From the NCBI GenBank assembly GCA_016124585.1, contig WGNL01000029.1, positions 1 through 64,000 on the forward strand: DNA of 64,000 nucleotides, written 5' to 3'. Each line of letters opens with the position of its first letter. Positions within the stretch are counted from its first letter, which is position 1. A program made the translations under genes and the position numbers. The notes under the pieces are model-generated. The model had not been told where the DNA came from. It did not search any database and saw only the letters and a list, made by a program, of their open reading frames with translations. Shown here one piece after another: positions 37,416 through 45,609 of the stretch. The DNA comes from Bacteroidota bacterium. Lineage in GTDB: Bacteria; Bacteroidota; Bacteroidia; Chitinophagales; Saprospiraceae.

Positions 37416-37997
37416 TTGACGGACGAACGACCACTAATCCTGGCTTTGCAGCTTGGCGAGGAAACAGCTTTCCGCCGTCTTGTGGATGAGTGCCAAGAAC
37501 GGGTGCTCAACACCTGCCTCGGTTTCTTGCCAAACTTGCACGATGCAGAGGATTTGACCCAAGAAGTGTTCATTGAAGCGTTCCGGTCGGTAGGCAATTT
37601 CAGGGGAGATTCCAGCCTCAACACTTGGCTTTACCGGATTGCCGTGAGTAAATCATTGCAGCTAATCCGGCAGCGGCAGCGGCAGAAGCGGTTGGATTTC
37701 TTCAAGTCGCTTGTCGGATTGGAAGATGAGCGAGCTGGGGCAATGACCGACGAGTTCAATCATCCAGGCATTGCACTTGAAAACTCGGAAAGAGCAAAAT
37801 TGCTGTTTGAAAAAATGGCTCAATTGCCTGAAAACCAGCGAACTGCGTTCGTGCTGCACAAAGTGGAGGGACTGAGCCACAATGAAATCGGCGAAGTGAT
37901 GCAGTTGAAAGTGCCAGCCGTGGAGTCGCTAATTTTCCGGGCAAAACGTCGGCTTCAGGAATTGCTGCGGGATTTTTACGAAGAAAAAATGATTTGA
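37416..37997 (+). CDS. ECF RNA polymerase sigma factor
   Basis: The 193-residue product has sigma region 2 (ECQERVLNTCLGFLPNLHDAEDLTQEVFIEAF, then GDSSLNTWLYRIAVSKSLQLIRQRQRQKR) and sigma region 4 (PENQRTAFVLHKVEGLSHNEIGEVMQLKVPAVESLIFRAKRRLQ). The start is TTG at 37416; no ATG gives a better fit. It heads a plus-strand cluster followed by a cytochrome c peroxidase, a one-TM protein and a Spy/CpxP-like protein. The one-TM protein may hold the sigma factor at the membrane. It overlaps no neighbour, and its stop is 14 bases before the peroxidase ATG. Confidence 0.92.
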   Translation: MTDERPLILALQLGEETAFRRLVDECQERVLNTCLGFLPNLHDAEDLTQEVFIEAFRSVGNFRGDSSLNTWLYRIAVSKSLQLIRQRQRQKRLDFFKSLVGLEDERAGAMTDEFNHPGIALENSERAKLLFEKMAQLPENQRTAFVLHKVEGLSHNEIGEVMQLKVPAVESLIFRAKRRLQELLRDFYEEKMI

Positions 37998-38011
37998 TTT
38001 CAACCATTAAA

Positions 38012-39223
38012 ATGTCATTTGATATGCAAAAGAAAGCCTTGTTACACAGCTTGTTTGCCCTATTATTCCTCACAGTTTTCACCCAATGCAAGGATGATGA
38101 TGTCATCGTTGAGCCGGAGCCGCAGCAACCCACGCTGACGCCAAATGAAATCGTTCAGAAGTACCTGAACATCGACCTTGATGACTTGGCCAACTACGCC
38201 AATCCTGTTTACCCAGCGCATTACGATGCGAACATCCTTGCCACCGACAATGCCCCCAGCCTGAATCCCGTGACGAATGCTGGTGCCACGCTCGGAAGGG
38301 TGCTTTTTTTTGACAAAAAACTAAGCCTGAACAATGAGACGGCCTGTGCCAATTGCCATTCACCAGAGAAAGGATTTACTGACAATGCCGTGCTGAGTCA
38401 GGGTTTCAATGGCGACTTGACGGGCAAACATTCCATGCGCTTGGCCAATGCCAATTTTTACACTGGCGAAAAGATGTTTTGGGATAAGCGGGCCGAGGAT
38501 GTGGAGGACCAAGTGACCCGCCCCATCAAAGACCACTCGGAAATGGGCTTTGAGGATGCCGTCGGTGGCATTGACTCGCTTATCAGCAAGATGAACAAAC
38601 TGGAATACTATCCGGTCTTGTTCAAAAAAGCATTTGGTACGGAAACCATTACTGAGTTCAACATGAAATTGGCGCTGGCGCAATTCGTGCGGAGCATGGT
38701 GTCCACGACCAGCAAGTTCGACGATGGGTTTGCGCAGGTGTTCAATCCAGCGCAGCCGGGGGCTGGGGTAGGGCAACCATTCCCCAATTTTACCCCACAG
38801 GAAAACCAAGGCAAACAGCTTTACCTGATGCCGCCACCGCAAGGCGGGGCTGGGTGTGCGGGTTGCCACAACCCGACCACTTTTTCGCTTGCCGCCAACA
38901 GTTTGGACAATGGCCTTGACGCCAATGAAACCGTAATTTTCAAGTCGCCTTCCCTGAAAAACGTAGGCATCACTGGTCCGTACATGCACGATGGCAGGTT
39001 CAGTTCTCTGGCAGAGGTGGTGGAGCATTACAACAGTGGGATCATTGACGGCCCGAACCTGGACAATCGCCTGAAAGCACCTGCTGGTGGCCCCGGAGGT
39101 CCATTACAGCCTTTGCGCCTCAACCTGACCCAGCAGGAAAAAGATGCCCTCGTGGCTTTCCTCCAAACTTTGACCGATGATAAAATGATTGCCGATGTGA
39201 AATTTGGGAATCCATTCAAATAG
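38012..39223 (+). CDS. Di-haem cytochrome c peroxidase-like lipoprotein
   Basis: The 403-residue product starts at ATG 38012 with a lipoprotein signal ending FTQC (Cys26), so it is tethered in the envelope. It contains two CxxCH haem-binding motifs: CANCH (112-116) in the high-spin haem site and CAGCH (282-286), separated by about 170 residues as in bacterial CcpA/MauG-type enzymes. It reduces H2O2 using electrons from a cytochrome, or acts as a related di-haem oxidase. A 14-bp imperfect inverted repeat lies directly after the stop. Confidence 0.9.
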   Translation: MSFDMQKKALLHSLFALLFLTVFTQCKDDDVIVEPEPQQPTLTPNEIVQKYLNIDLDDLANYANPVYPAHYDANILATDNAPSLNPVTNAGATLGRVLFFDKKLSLNNETACANCHSPEKGFTDNAVLSQGFNGDLTGKHSMRLANANFYTGEKMFWDKRAEDVEDQVTRPIKDHSEMGFEDAVGGIDSLISKMNKLEYYPVLFKKAFGTETITEFNMKLALAQFVRSMVSTTSKFDDGFAQVFNPAQPGAGVGQPFPNFTPQENQGKQLYLMPPPQGGAGCAGCHNPTTFSLAANSLDNGLDANETVIFKSPSLKNVGITGPYMHDGRFSSLAEVVEHYNSGIIDGPNLDNRLKAPAGGPGGPLQPLRLNLTQQEKDALVAFLQTLTDDKMIADVKFGNPFK

Positions 39224-39231
39224 GATTTGCA

Positions 39232-39272
39232 GGTTTAGGAGGTTTTATGCACGAGGCTAAACCTTCTAAACC
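39232..39272 (+). repeat. Intercistronic stem-loop with 9-bp direct repeats
   Basis: GGTTTAGGAGGTTT pairs with AAACCTTCTAAACC over 14 positions with one G-T wobble, around a 13-base loop. It lies nine bases after the peroxidase stop. The right arm continues into tandem 9-base units of the form ctaaacNNN to about 39292, just upstream of the next ATG. It may attenuate or process the mRNA between the peroxidase and the downstream genes. Confidence 0.55.
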
Positions 39273-39297
39273 CACTAAACTTGCTAAACCTACCAAG

Positions 39298-39624
39298 ATG
39301 AACCACAAAAAAAGCATCGAAGCAGAAATCCAGCGCACCATGTCTTCTTTGGAGGGCATGCAACGGGTGCCTGGCAATCCTTGGCTTTTTACGAGGATTC
39401 AAGCGAAAATGGAGTCTAAGGAAATCGCCAAGCCCAGCATCACATGGCGGCCAGCCCTGTCATGGGCTGCGTTTTGTGTGCTGTTGCTGGCCAACGGAAT
39501 GGCCATCGTTTCAGCCACCCGCACCACTTCCAAAAGCAATGAACAGCAACTGGTGCAGGCGGTTTCAAAGCAGTATGGCTTTCAACAGGATGCCACTTGG
39601 TCTATGCTTCAACCTCAACATTGA
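39298..39624 (+). CDS. One-TM protein, candidate anti-sigma partner
   Basis: The 108-residue product begins with a cytoplasmic-type N-terminus (KSIEAEIQRTMSSLEGMQRVPGNPWLFTRIQAKM), has one transmembrane helix (about residues 55-75, ALSWAAFCVLLLANGMAIV), and a short periplasmic tail. No zinc-binding HxxxCxxC motif is present, so it is not a classic anti-sigma factor. Its size, topology and position after the sigma factor suggest it could serve that role. The start at 39298 is preferred, since the upstream extension is repeat-derived (KPxKPTK). Confidence 0.6.
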   Translation: MNHKKSIEAEIQRTMSSLEGMQRVPGNPWLFTRIQAKMESKEIAKPSITWRPALSWAAFCVLLLANGMAIVSATRTTSKSNEQQLVQAVSKQYGFQQDATWSMLQPQH

Positions 39625-39630
39625 GATGAT

Positions 39631-40101
39631 ATGGAAAACCTCAGCATTTCCCGCAACTGGTTCACTGTTGGCTTGGTACTGCTCAACCTCGCCTTGATGG
39701 GATTCCTTTTTTTTGGGAAAAAACAAGGCCCACCTCAGCCCAACGACATCATCCAGCTTTGGAGGCATGAGCTTAAGCTTAGTCCTGAGCAAGTTGCCGA
39801 ATTCAGGGAAATTATTGGTGAGCACCGACGCAAAACTGAACCACTTCAACAGGCGCAAATGGAAAACCGAAGAGCTCTGTTACATGCTGCTGAAACCCCA
39901 AACACGGATACAGCCCTCGTGGCCCTCCTCACCGCTGAATCGGGAGAGCTACACCGCGAGTTGGACGAGGGTTTGGTACACCATTATCGGGATTTGCTGA
40001 ACGTATGTAATCCGCAGCAGCAGGAGCTTATGAAAGCTATTTTCTTTAAAACCTTGCGGCAACCAGGTGGGCCTCCACCACCAAGGCGGAGGGAAGAGTA
40101 A
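39631..40101 (+). CDS. Spy/CpxP-like periplasmic protein
   Basis: The 156-residue protein has one N-terminal anchor helix (about residues 8-28, TVGLVLLNLALMGFLFF) and a helical body with LSPEQVAEFREIIGEHRRKTEPLQQAQMENRRALLH, typical of the metal-resistance/Spy/CpxP group. Those proteins sense or sequester misfolded proteins or metals and modulate membrane stress responses. It follows the one-TM protein by six bases and ends in a proline/arginine-rich tail. Confidence 0.72.
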   Translation: MENLSISRNWFTVGLVLLNLALMGFLFFGKKQGPPQPNDIIQLWRHELKLSPEQVAEFREIIGEHRRKTEPLQQAQMENRRALLHAAETPNTDTALVALLTAESGELHRELDEGLVHHYRDLLNVCNPQQQELMKAIFFKTLRQPGGPPPPRRREE

Positions 40102-40182
40102 GTGAATGTTTTAATTGAAAATTATCCCAAATTATGCGCTTGATGAATAAACCTTGATACAATACTAAATGGAATTCTGCCC

Positions 40183-41880
40183 TCAGTTTACCTTCAAGAA
40201 TTTTTGAACAGCGACCAAATTCCCCAGTGTATCTTTTATCTTGATGAAATACGTGCCAGGGCTCATGCCTTCCAGTTGAATTTCGTCTCCATGTAGTGAT
40301 AAGTCAATTGACCTCCCAAGCATGTCATAAATTTCGATTGATTTAACATCGAAGCGATGGGCATCATATATAAACCTTAAATAGTCTTTTGCAGGATTCG
40401 GATAAATAATTATTGAAGGACTCAATGAAGTCTCGTCACTTGCAGTCAAAGTAAAGTTGACAATGTCAGAAATGTCCGAAACGCATCCATTATCATTGGT
40501 TTGTACGCTGTAAAAGCCGTTTTGGGTAGGTGTATAAAACTGCCCATTAGCTCCCGGAATCGGATTCCCATTTAAAAACCACTGGTTTCCCTGCATTGCT
40601 GATGATGCAAGTAAATTGCCGTTTACTTGTATATATGGCGTTGGTGGTGTGTTTCCAAACATAACTGTTGCTATATTGGACGGCTGGCTAAAACAACCCA
40701 AAGAGTCAGCTACTTGATAATAATAATCTCCTTCATCATATACTGCAATATTTTGGCCTTGCATCCCATTCGACCAGAGGTAATTATCATATCCATTTTC
40801 AGCAGTCAATACTACAAAACTGCCCCAACATCCACCAGCCTGCGTTGGCTCCACGGAAAGCGGCCCTGAAACGAGAGAGTTGCAGCTTTCAAGGATCACC
40901 ACCATTTCGTCAGTGTTGAAGGCGAGTTTTCCACCACTGCCCCAATTTACCAAAGAGCCAATATAGCCGGATGTACCATTCAGCGGCTTTTCTTCAAGCA
41001 GCGTGAATGTATTTTTTTGAAAGGTTCTTAAGGAAATTGAGCTTTGGGAATAGCCTACGACAAAGTAAACCACATTTGAATCTGGGGCCGGCTCTACTGC
41101 GGCGTAGTAGGATGGGACGGGCAAGTCATAAGCCCCTTGCAGGAGTGGAGCTATGCCACTGACGTTTATAACAGAGCCACTGTTTGAGTAAACCATAGAA
41201 CCATGTCCTTCTATCCTGGGGCCAAAGCCTGAGATGAGGTTGGCAGCTACTGCTACCTCATTAAGTCCATTTGTACTGACATTGATACTGCGAAACCCAA
41301 ACTCTGTGGTTTCGTTGTTGTATCCATATAGAACGTCTGGAGACTCCCCAAAAGCCAAAGAATTGCTGCCAGTATGTACCTGAGTAGTATTTGGCCTCAT
41401 GACGCCATCGTCAAATACTGCTACTCCCATGTGCCGGGGGCTGACTCCAAGTGACATTCTTGAAACTGCGATGCTATGTGGACTACCCGGCAATACCTCA
41501 ATTTCTTCCGCATAAAAAGGCCCGAAAAATGGGTCAGAACCTATGCTGAATGTCAAGTCCGTGATATTGGTTTGCAGGTTGAATCTTGCTACCTGTGGTG
41601 AACCATTCAGCCCAACGTAAATAAAGTTTTCATCGTCAGATAATGCAATTACCCCGGGCTCGCTGCCCACAAAATAACAGTTCTCAACAGCCCCGGTATG
41701 AGGGTTGATTGCGCAAAGGCTGTTCCCGTTGGTTCCGACTCCTGGTGTGCTGACGTATAGGCGGTCTTTGCTTGGAACATAGACTATGTCCTTGGCGAAA
41801 ATGCCGACAATCTTAATGTTCTGCCCATTTGTTGTTAGCCCAGCAACAAAGCATATAAAGAAAAACGTTAACTGTTTCAT
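40183..41880 (-). CDS. T9SS type A secreted propeller-like protein
   Basis: The 565-residue protein has a signal peptide ending TTNG. A beta-propeller-like first half has repeats such as YVPSKDRLYVSTPG and LSDDENFIYVGLNGSPQVARF, similar to YncE-type surface proteins. Ig-like segments follow (PYIQVNGNLLASSAMQGNQWF). A type A T9SS sorting domain ends it: IIYPNPAKDYLRFIYDAH, ISPG-like PGTYFIKI, and KFLKVN. It is surface-exposed by inference from the sorting signal; the ligand is unknown. Confidence 0.85.
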   Translation of the reverse strand: MKQLTFFFICFVAGLTTNGQNIKIVGIFAKDIVYVPSKDRLYVSTPGVGTNGNSLCAINPHTGAVENCYFVGSEPGVIALSDDENFIYVGLNGSPQVARFNLQTNITDLTFSIGSDPFFGPFYAEEIEVLPGSPHSIAVSRMSLGVSPRHMGVAVFDDGVMRPNTTQVHTGSNSLAFGESPDVLYGYNNETTEFGFRSINVSTNGLNEVAVAANLISGFGPRIEGHGSMVYSNSGSVINVSGIAPLLQGAYDLPVPSYYAAVEPAPDSNVVYFVVGYSQSSISLRTFQKNTFTLLEEKPLNGTSGYIGSLVNWGSGGKLAFNTDEMVVILESCNSLVSGPLSVEPTQAGGCWGSFVVLTAENGYDNYLWSNGMQGQNIAVYDEGDYYYQVADSLGCFSQPSNIATVMFGNTPPTPYIQVNGNLLASSAMQGNQWFLNGNPIPGANGQFYTPTQNGFYSVQTNDNGCVSDISDIVNFTLTASDETSLSPSIIIYPNPAKDYLRFIYDAHRFDVKSIEIYDMLGRSIDLSLHGDEIQLEGMSPGTYFIKIKDTLGNLVAVQKFLKVN

Positions 41881-42205
41881 GTCAAACTTAATTTGAACTT
41901 GAAGTATGGTTTTGCTGGCAAAGTTATGCTGAATTGATTCACAAAAACAAGGGGGCTGTTTTCATCAAATTTGTAAGAATGTGATTGCTTCGCCAAATGA
42001 ATAAACTAAGTATCAAATGCTGCATTTTGGGGAAAGTTTTCAACTTCACTTGAGTCGTCTTCGTCATAATCCTCCGTTCAACTTCATTCACAATTTTGAC
42101 AGGGAGCTAAGATTCTGTAGCAACCATGTTTTGAAACATTCTGACTGCTCAAAATCCATTAACTTGCTCTTGGGGCGAACCCGTTTTCGTCCACTAAATC
42201 CTAAA

Positions 42206-42374
42206 TGCAATCCTATATGGGGTTGGCTGAGAGCGCAAGTTAAGTTTCGCTAATTATTCTTGAGCAGGCTTTGTGCAGCGGGTATGTGCAGGAATTTTTC
42301 CTCTAAATCCACACAATCTGGCTGCAACCCTATGTGGGGAGAACGCAAGTTACGCTGCGCTAAACTTGCTCAAA
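42206..42374. repeat. Dispersed intergenic repeat, copy pair A
   Basis: Two degenerate units, at about 42206-42264 and 42266-42374, share the core gctgcaaccctatgtgggg, then a gagaacgcaagt block and a gctaaacttgct end. The second unit's core (42315-42350) is identical over 36 bases to 45471-45506. The flanking ggctttgtgca stretch also matches, so the homology runs for about 105 bases. Confidence 0.7.
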
Positions 42375-42422
42375 CTGGTATTTAAACGATGGAATTGAAT
42401 TATTAGTTATTACAATAAAAAC

Positions 42423-42492
42423 ATGGTTGAGGAGAAAGGCCAGTATCATAATCAAGGTAATTATTATACTAAGTTGCTTCCCCCTCAACCAT
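42423..42492. repeat. 10-bp inverted repeat spaced by 50 bases
   Basis: ATGGTTGAGG (42423-42432) is the perfect reverse complement of CCTCAACCAT (42483-42492). The intervening 50 bases show no further pairing. This may be a short mobile-element remnant (MITE-like) or a structured RNA; a 26-codon frame starts at the left arm. Evidence is only the symmetry. Confidence 0.4.
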
Positions 42493-42571
42493 CTTCATGG
42501 TGATATGACTCTATAAAATATCCAAGAGCCTATTCTAGCTATATTATAAAAGAAGGGATAGTTTTAATTTG

Positions 42572-43534
42572 TCATCCCCCGCATTCTGCGAAACAATTTG
42601 CAATGCCCATTTCTTGATAAGTGCATTCGCCACATATGATGGTAACCATCCAATTGGTGCATTCTGGGAATAATATTGGATTGTTATTCTGCCAGGGAGT
42701 TGGAGGAAATGGACACCCCAAGGTTGGGCTTTGTGGTGGAAGAATATCCCATGAAGTCTTACATGGCGAGTTCACATCACCTCTGATGATAGGTTGACCA
42801 TTGAACTTTGGTGTCATTTGAGTGTACCAGCAGCCATTTTCATCCTGGACACATTCCTGCTCCAATACAATTGAATTACAGCAATCTTCACCGGTTGGAC
42901 ACCAAAGGTCGGTACTATTATCGGTAGAAGGGATTGGATAGTTAATCCACGTAATTGCCTGCGTTGCCCCGCTTGGCTTTCTTATTCGCACCCTAAATTG
43001 GTTACATATTCCGGTTCCTGACACGGTGTTCATATCCCAAAGTACTCGTATGCAAGGAGGCGTTGTATAATCATCGCAAAGCCAATCGCTTACATATAGC
43101 GTATTGGCAGGCCAGCCCCCTACAGGGTGGTTCACGGTTTGTGTCCAAAGTAATGTTCCGCTACTACTATAGGCTTCATAATTAGCGTTGGAAGTCGCTA
43201 CGGATGCTGTATATTCAAACTGGTAACAATATTCACATGGAATCGTATCGGTTTTTTCTCCAGCATGGTTGAAATAATTGATAAGCCATTCTTTGCTTGG
43301 ATTCTCAACAAAATTGCCTCCATTTTCAAATACTACACTTCCACCTTTTTGCTGTTGTTCTTCGATTACTTGTAAATAATGATTTACCATTTCCCAGCCA
43401 TTACTGAATTCAGTTTCTTCTGATGTAAGTATTTTTTTTTCATCGGTCGTAGTTTCTGCCTTGTCTTTTTGACAGGCGTAAGTAAGGAATAAGTTGCTTA
43501 GCAACAAAACCATAAGAATTCGAAAGTTTTTCAT
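42572..43534 (-). CDS. Cysteine-rich lipoprotein
   Basis: The 320-residue protein has a lipoprotein signal ending LTYAC (Cys21) and an unusually high cysteine count, about 20, spread over the mature region (ECYCY, WLCDDYTTPPC, TGEDCCN, QECVQDENGCW, ECTNW, ICGECTY, NCFAECGG). Such density implies several disulfides and an extracellular or periplasmic site. No domain is recognised. The gene is AT-rich and lies between two repeat-rich spacers, so it may belong to accessory DNA. Confidence 0.65.
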   Translation of the reverse strand: MKNFRILMVLLLSNLFLTYACQKDKAETTTDEKKILTSEETEFSNGWEMVNHYLQVIEEQQQKGGSVVFENGGNFVENPSKEWLINYFNHAGEKTDTIPCEYCYQFEYTASVATSNANYEAYSSSGTLLWTQTVNHPVGGWPANTLYVSDWLCDDYTTPPCIRVLWDMNTVSGTGICNQFRVRIRKPSGATQAITWINYPIPSTDNSTDLWCPTGEDCCNSIVLEQECVQDENGCWYTQMTPKFNGQPIIRGDVNSPCKTSWDILPPQSPTLGCPFPPTPWQNNNPILFPECTNWMVTIICGECTYQEMGIANCFAECGG

Positions 43535-44177
43535 GTTTGAAATATTTAGTTAATAATTAATGATGATGTTAGGTTATAATATTACCTTATTAATGTTGCA
43601 ACCTTCATGGGCTACAATATAATAATTAAATAATACAAACCGCCAAACTATATGAAAGAATAGCTTGGAAGATTCGACTAATAAATAGATTCAATTTTGA
43701 AAATTGGAAAAAATAGGCATAAGAATAACATGCCGCTATATATCATACAATAATAGCTCGGCTACATTTGATTCTCCAAAATTCCAAAACCGGGGTAAGT
43801 AAAAACTCATACTTTATACAACCTGATAAACCATCCACCCCTTTGCAATTGTTCGCAGGAATACATTATTTTTTCTTGAAATTTGGAAAAAGATTTTTAA
43901 CAATAAAATTGGCATTTAGAAGAATACTGCTTTGCCGCCTGCAATACTAAATCTTCTGAAATTTAGGAGTGATTTTTCATCTTTTGTTTAAAAAATTACA
44001 AAACCAATAAAATAGCTTTTGTTTGATTAAATTTTGAATTGTAGCGATACTAGATTACTACAAAGATGCTGTTCCTACGGAGCATAGTCCATAGCTTAAA
44101 TTGCATACACATACACACAACTGTAAACCTTCACCCCCTGTGAATACTTGTTTCTTGCCAAAAAATGAAATTACAAA
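43535..44177. other. Intergenic AT-rich region, no gene
   Basis: About 640 bases of AT-rich DNA. A 60-codon plus-strand frame near 43768 is the longest, but has no features of a real protein. The only structure seen is the REP-like palindrome at 44058-44085. Promoters for the Cys-rich lipoprotein should lie at the left end. Confidence 0.45.
44058..44085 (+). repeat. REP-like palindromic repeat, copy 2
   Basis: CTACAAAGAT is followed by GCTGTTCCTACGGAGCAT, an imperfect dyad with TTCC/GGA arms. It matches the reverse complement of the element at 37206-37236 in the CTACAAAGAT block and in the palindromic core. Orientation is opposite to copy 1. Confidence 0.55.
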
Positions 44178-45131
44178 TTAGAACTCCGTTTCTGGTTCCT
44201 CCTCGTCGTAAGCCTCATTCTCGTCATCCTCTTCGTCATCGTCTTCTTCAACCATTTCTACAGGGAACCCAAGATTCTGAAGCATCAACATCTTGTAATA
44301 TTCTGCCTGCTCATAATCCGTCAGTTGGGCATAGGCCCGGGAAAGATTTATCAATATGGTGGTTTTGAGTGCACTTTCATTTTCAATATGTTCCAATGCC
44401 TGCTTTAGTAGGTCAATGCCCTCTTGGATTCTGGCATCTTCGTTGATGGCCAATGCACCCAAATTGTTGAGAACGTGAGGGCTATTAGGCTTAATGGCCA
44501 ACACTTTTTGATAGTATGCCAAGGCCCGGTATTGGTCTCCCAAATCTTGCCAACATTGACCAATGCAATATAGTGGATACCATTCAGTTGGGTTATACTT
44601 GGCATATTCACTGAATATTTCAATAGCTTCTTTGAATTTTTTATTACTTGCTAACAACCTGCCTATATCTTTCCACATATAATTGGGTTCGTCATCATCT
44701 TCTTTGCTCTTTTCCAAAGCCAAAAGGCCATACTTCTCGGCATTTTTCATGTCTTTCAGATAACAATAGCAGCCTGCCATCTCAAAATAAGTCTCCATTA
44801 CTTCGTCTTGTTTCAAGGCTTCCTGGTAATTGCTGACAGCTGCGTCCCATCGCTGGTAAAATACGTTCAGCCTTCCCATATTGTGATAGTACTCCCACTT
44901 AAAATACTCAGGGTCTGATGGTTTTTCTTCATTCAAGCGCTCTATCATTTCGTTCCCAAAACGCCTTGCATTTTGTTCATCGCCACGCATCCGGTAGAAC
45001 ATCATGAGCATTTTGCACATGTTAGCGTTTTTCTCGCCATTGTAGTATCGGTCTAAAAGCTGCTGAACTTCCTCCTTGTGCCAAGAGTCAGTTGATTCGT
45101 TTTCGGGCTTGATAAAGTCTTCTAACCACAT
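44178..45131 (-). CDS. TPR-repeat protein with acidic tail
   Basis: The 317-residue cytoplasmic protein carries about six tetratricopeptide units, for example WDAAVSNYQEALKQDEVMETYFEMAGCYCYLKD and YRALAYYQKVLAIKPNSPHVLNNLGALAI. It ends with a strongly acidic tail (EEDDDEEDDENEAYDEEEPETEF). TPR arrays act as protein-protein scaffolds. The tail could mimic nucleic acid or bind basic proteins, which is inference. It lacks a signal peptide and is flanked by repeat-rich spacers. Confidence 0.78.
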   Translation of the reverse strand: MWLEDFIKPENESTDSWHKEEVQQLLDRYYNGEKNANMCKMLMMFYRMRGDEQNARRFGNEMIERLNEEKPSDPEYFKWEYYHNMGRLNVFYQRWDAAVSNYQEALKQDEVMETYFEMAGCYCYLKDMKNAEKYGLLALEKSKEDDDEPNYMWKDIGRLLASNKKFKEAIEIFSEYAKYNPTEWYPLYCIGQCWQDLGDQYRALAYYQKVLAIKPNSPHVLNNLGALAINEDARIQEGIDLLKQALEHIENESALKTTILINLSRAYAQLTDYEQAEYYKMLMLQNLGFPVEMVEEDDDEEDDENEAYDEEEPETEF

Positions 45132-45290
45132 CGTTTGTTGGTTTTAAAGCGACAGAGTTCAGTCATTGATAAATAAAATTTGCGCTTTTCAAATAAGTAG
45201 CGCATACAAACCAATTTGTCGTGCTAAGGTAGTTTTATTTTAAGGAAATGGAGGCGCAAAAAATTTTGCTGTCAAAAAACGGTTTGGCAT

Positions 45291-45444
45291 GTCTCAAGGC
45301 AAGGTATGTGCAGTCTCAAGGTCAGGTATGTGCAGTCTCAAGGTGGGCTTTGTCATGTCTCAAGGTCAGGTATGTGCAGTCTCAAGGTGGGCTTTGTCAT
45401 GTCTCAAGGTTAGGTATGTGCAGTCTCAAGGTGGGCTTTGTGCA
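45291..45444. repeat. 22-bp tandem repeat array, 7 units
   Basis: Seven directly adjoining 22-base units start at 45291, 45313, 45335, 45357, 45379, 45401 and 45423. All begin gtctcaagg. Most alternate between an A form (...ggtatgtgca) and a B form (...gggctttgtcat), giving a 44-base higher-order period after a doubled A. The last unit flows into the dispersed repeat at 45433. A 74-codon frame that spans it repeats in all three phases (22 is not a multiple of three), so it is not a gene. Confidence 0.9.
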
Positions 45445-45575
45445 GGTATTCTTATCCTCTAAAACCACTTAATCTGGCTGCAACCCTATGTGGGGAGAAC
45501 GCAAGTAATGCTGCGCTAAACTTGCTTGAATTGGGAACGCAAGATATGATGTGCTAAACTTGCACGAACAGGGAG
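45433..45575. repeat. Dispersed intergenic repeat, copy pair B
   Basis: The stretch from ggctttgtgca through the 36-base identical core (45471-45506) to gctaaacttgct matches the region 42266-42374. A second, more degenerate unit (gggaacgcaag, then gtgctaaacttgcacg) follows to 45575. The tandem array at 45291 ends inside this copy, so the array seems to be an amplified part of it. Confidence 0.68.
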
Positions 45576-45609
45576 GTAAGGTGGCGCTAGGGGTATGGGA
45601 TGGTTACAA

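Larger units (their letters stand above)
41881..42571. other. Intergenic region with repeats, no gene
   Basis: This 691-base gap carries part of a dispersed repeat (42206-42374) and a 10-bp perfect inverted repeat, ATGGTTGAGG (42423-42432) with CCTCAACCAT (42483-42492). The latter encloses a 26-codon frame (42423-42503) of doubtful status. A 78-codon plus-strand frame near 42017 shows no protein-like features. No larger gene is supported. Confidence 0.5.

Noticed and set aside
38360-39028. 222-codon minus-strand frame opposite the peroxidase gene
   Set aside because: It is antisense to a gene with two CxxCH motifs and has no domain of its own.
42017-42253. 78-codon plus-strand frame
   Set aside because: It has no start context or protein-like composition, and it ends in the dispersed repeat.
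43768-43950. 60-codon plus-strand frame in the AT-rich gap
   Set aside because: Lysine/phenylalanine-heavy composition expected from AT-rich DNA, with no domain.
45291-45444. CRISPR array
   Set aside because: The units adjoin without spacers and no cas gene is present.
45248-45472. 74-codon frame over the 22-bp array
   Set aside because: Its sequence repeats in all three phases because the unit is not a multiple of three, which is the mark of a non-coding tandem repeat.
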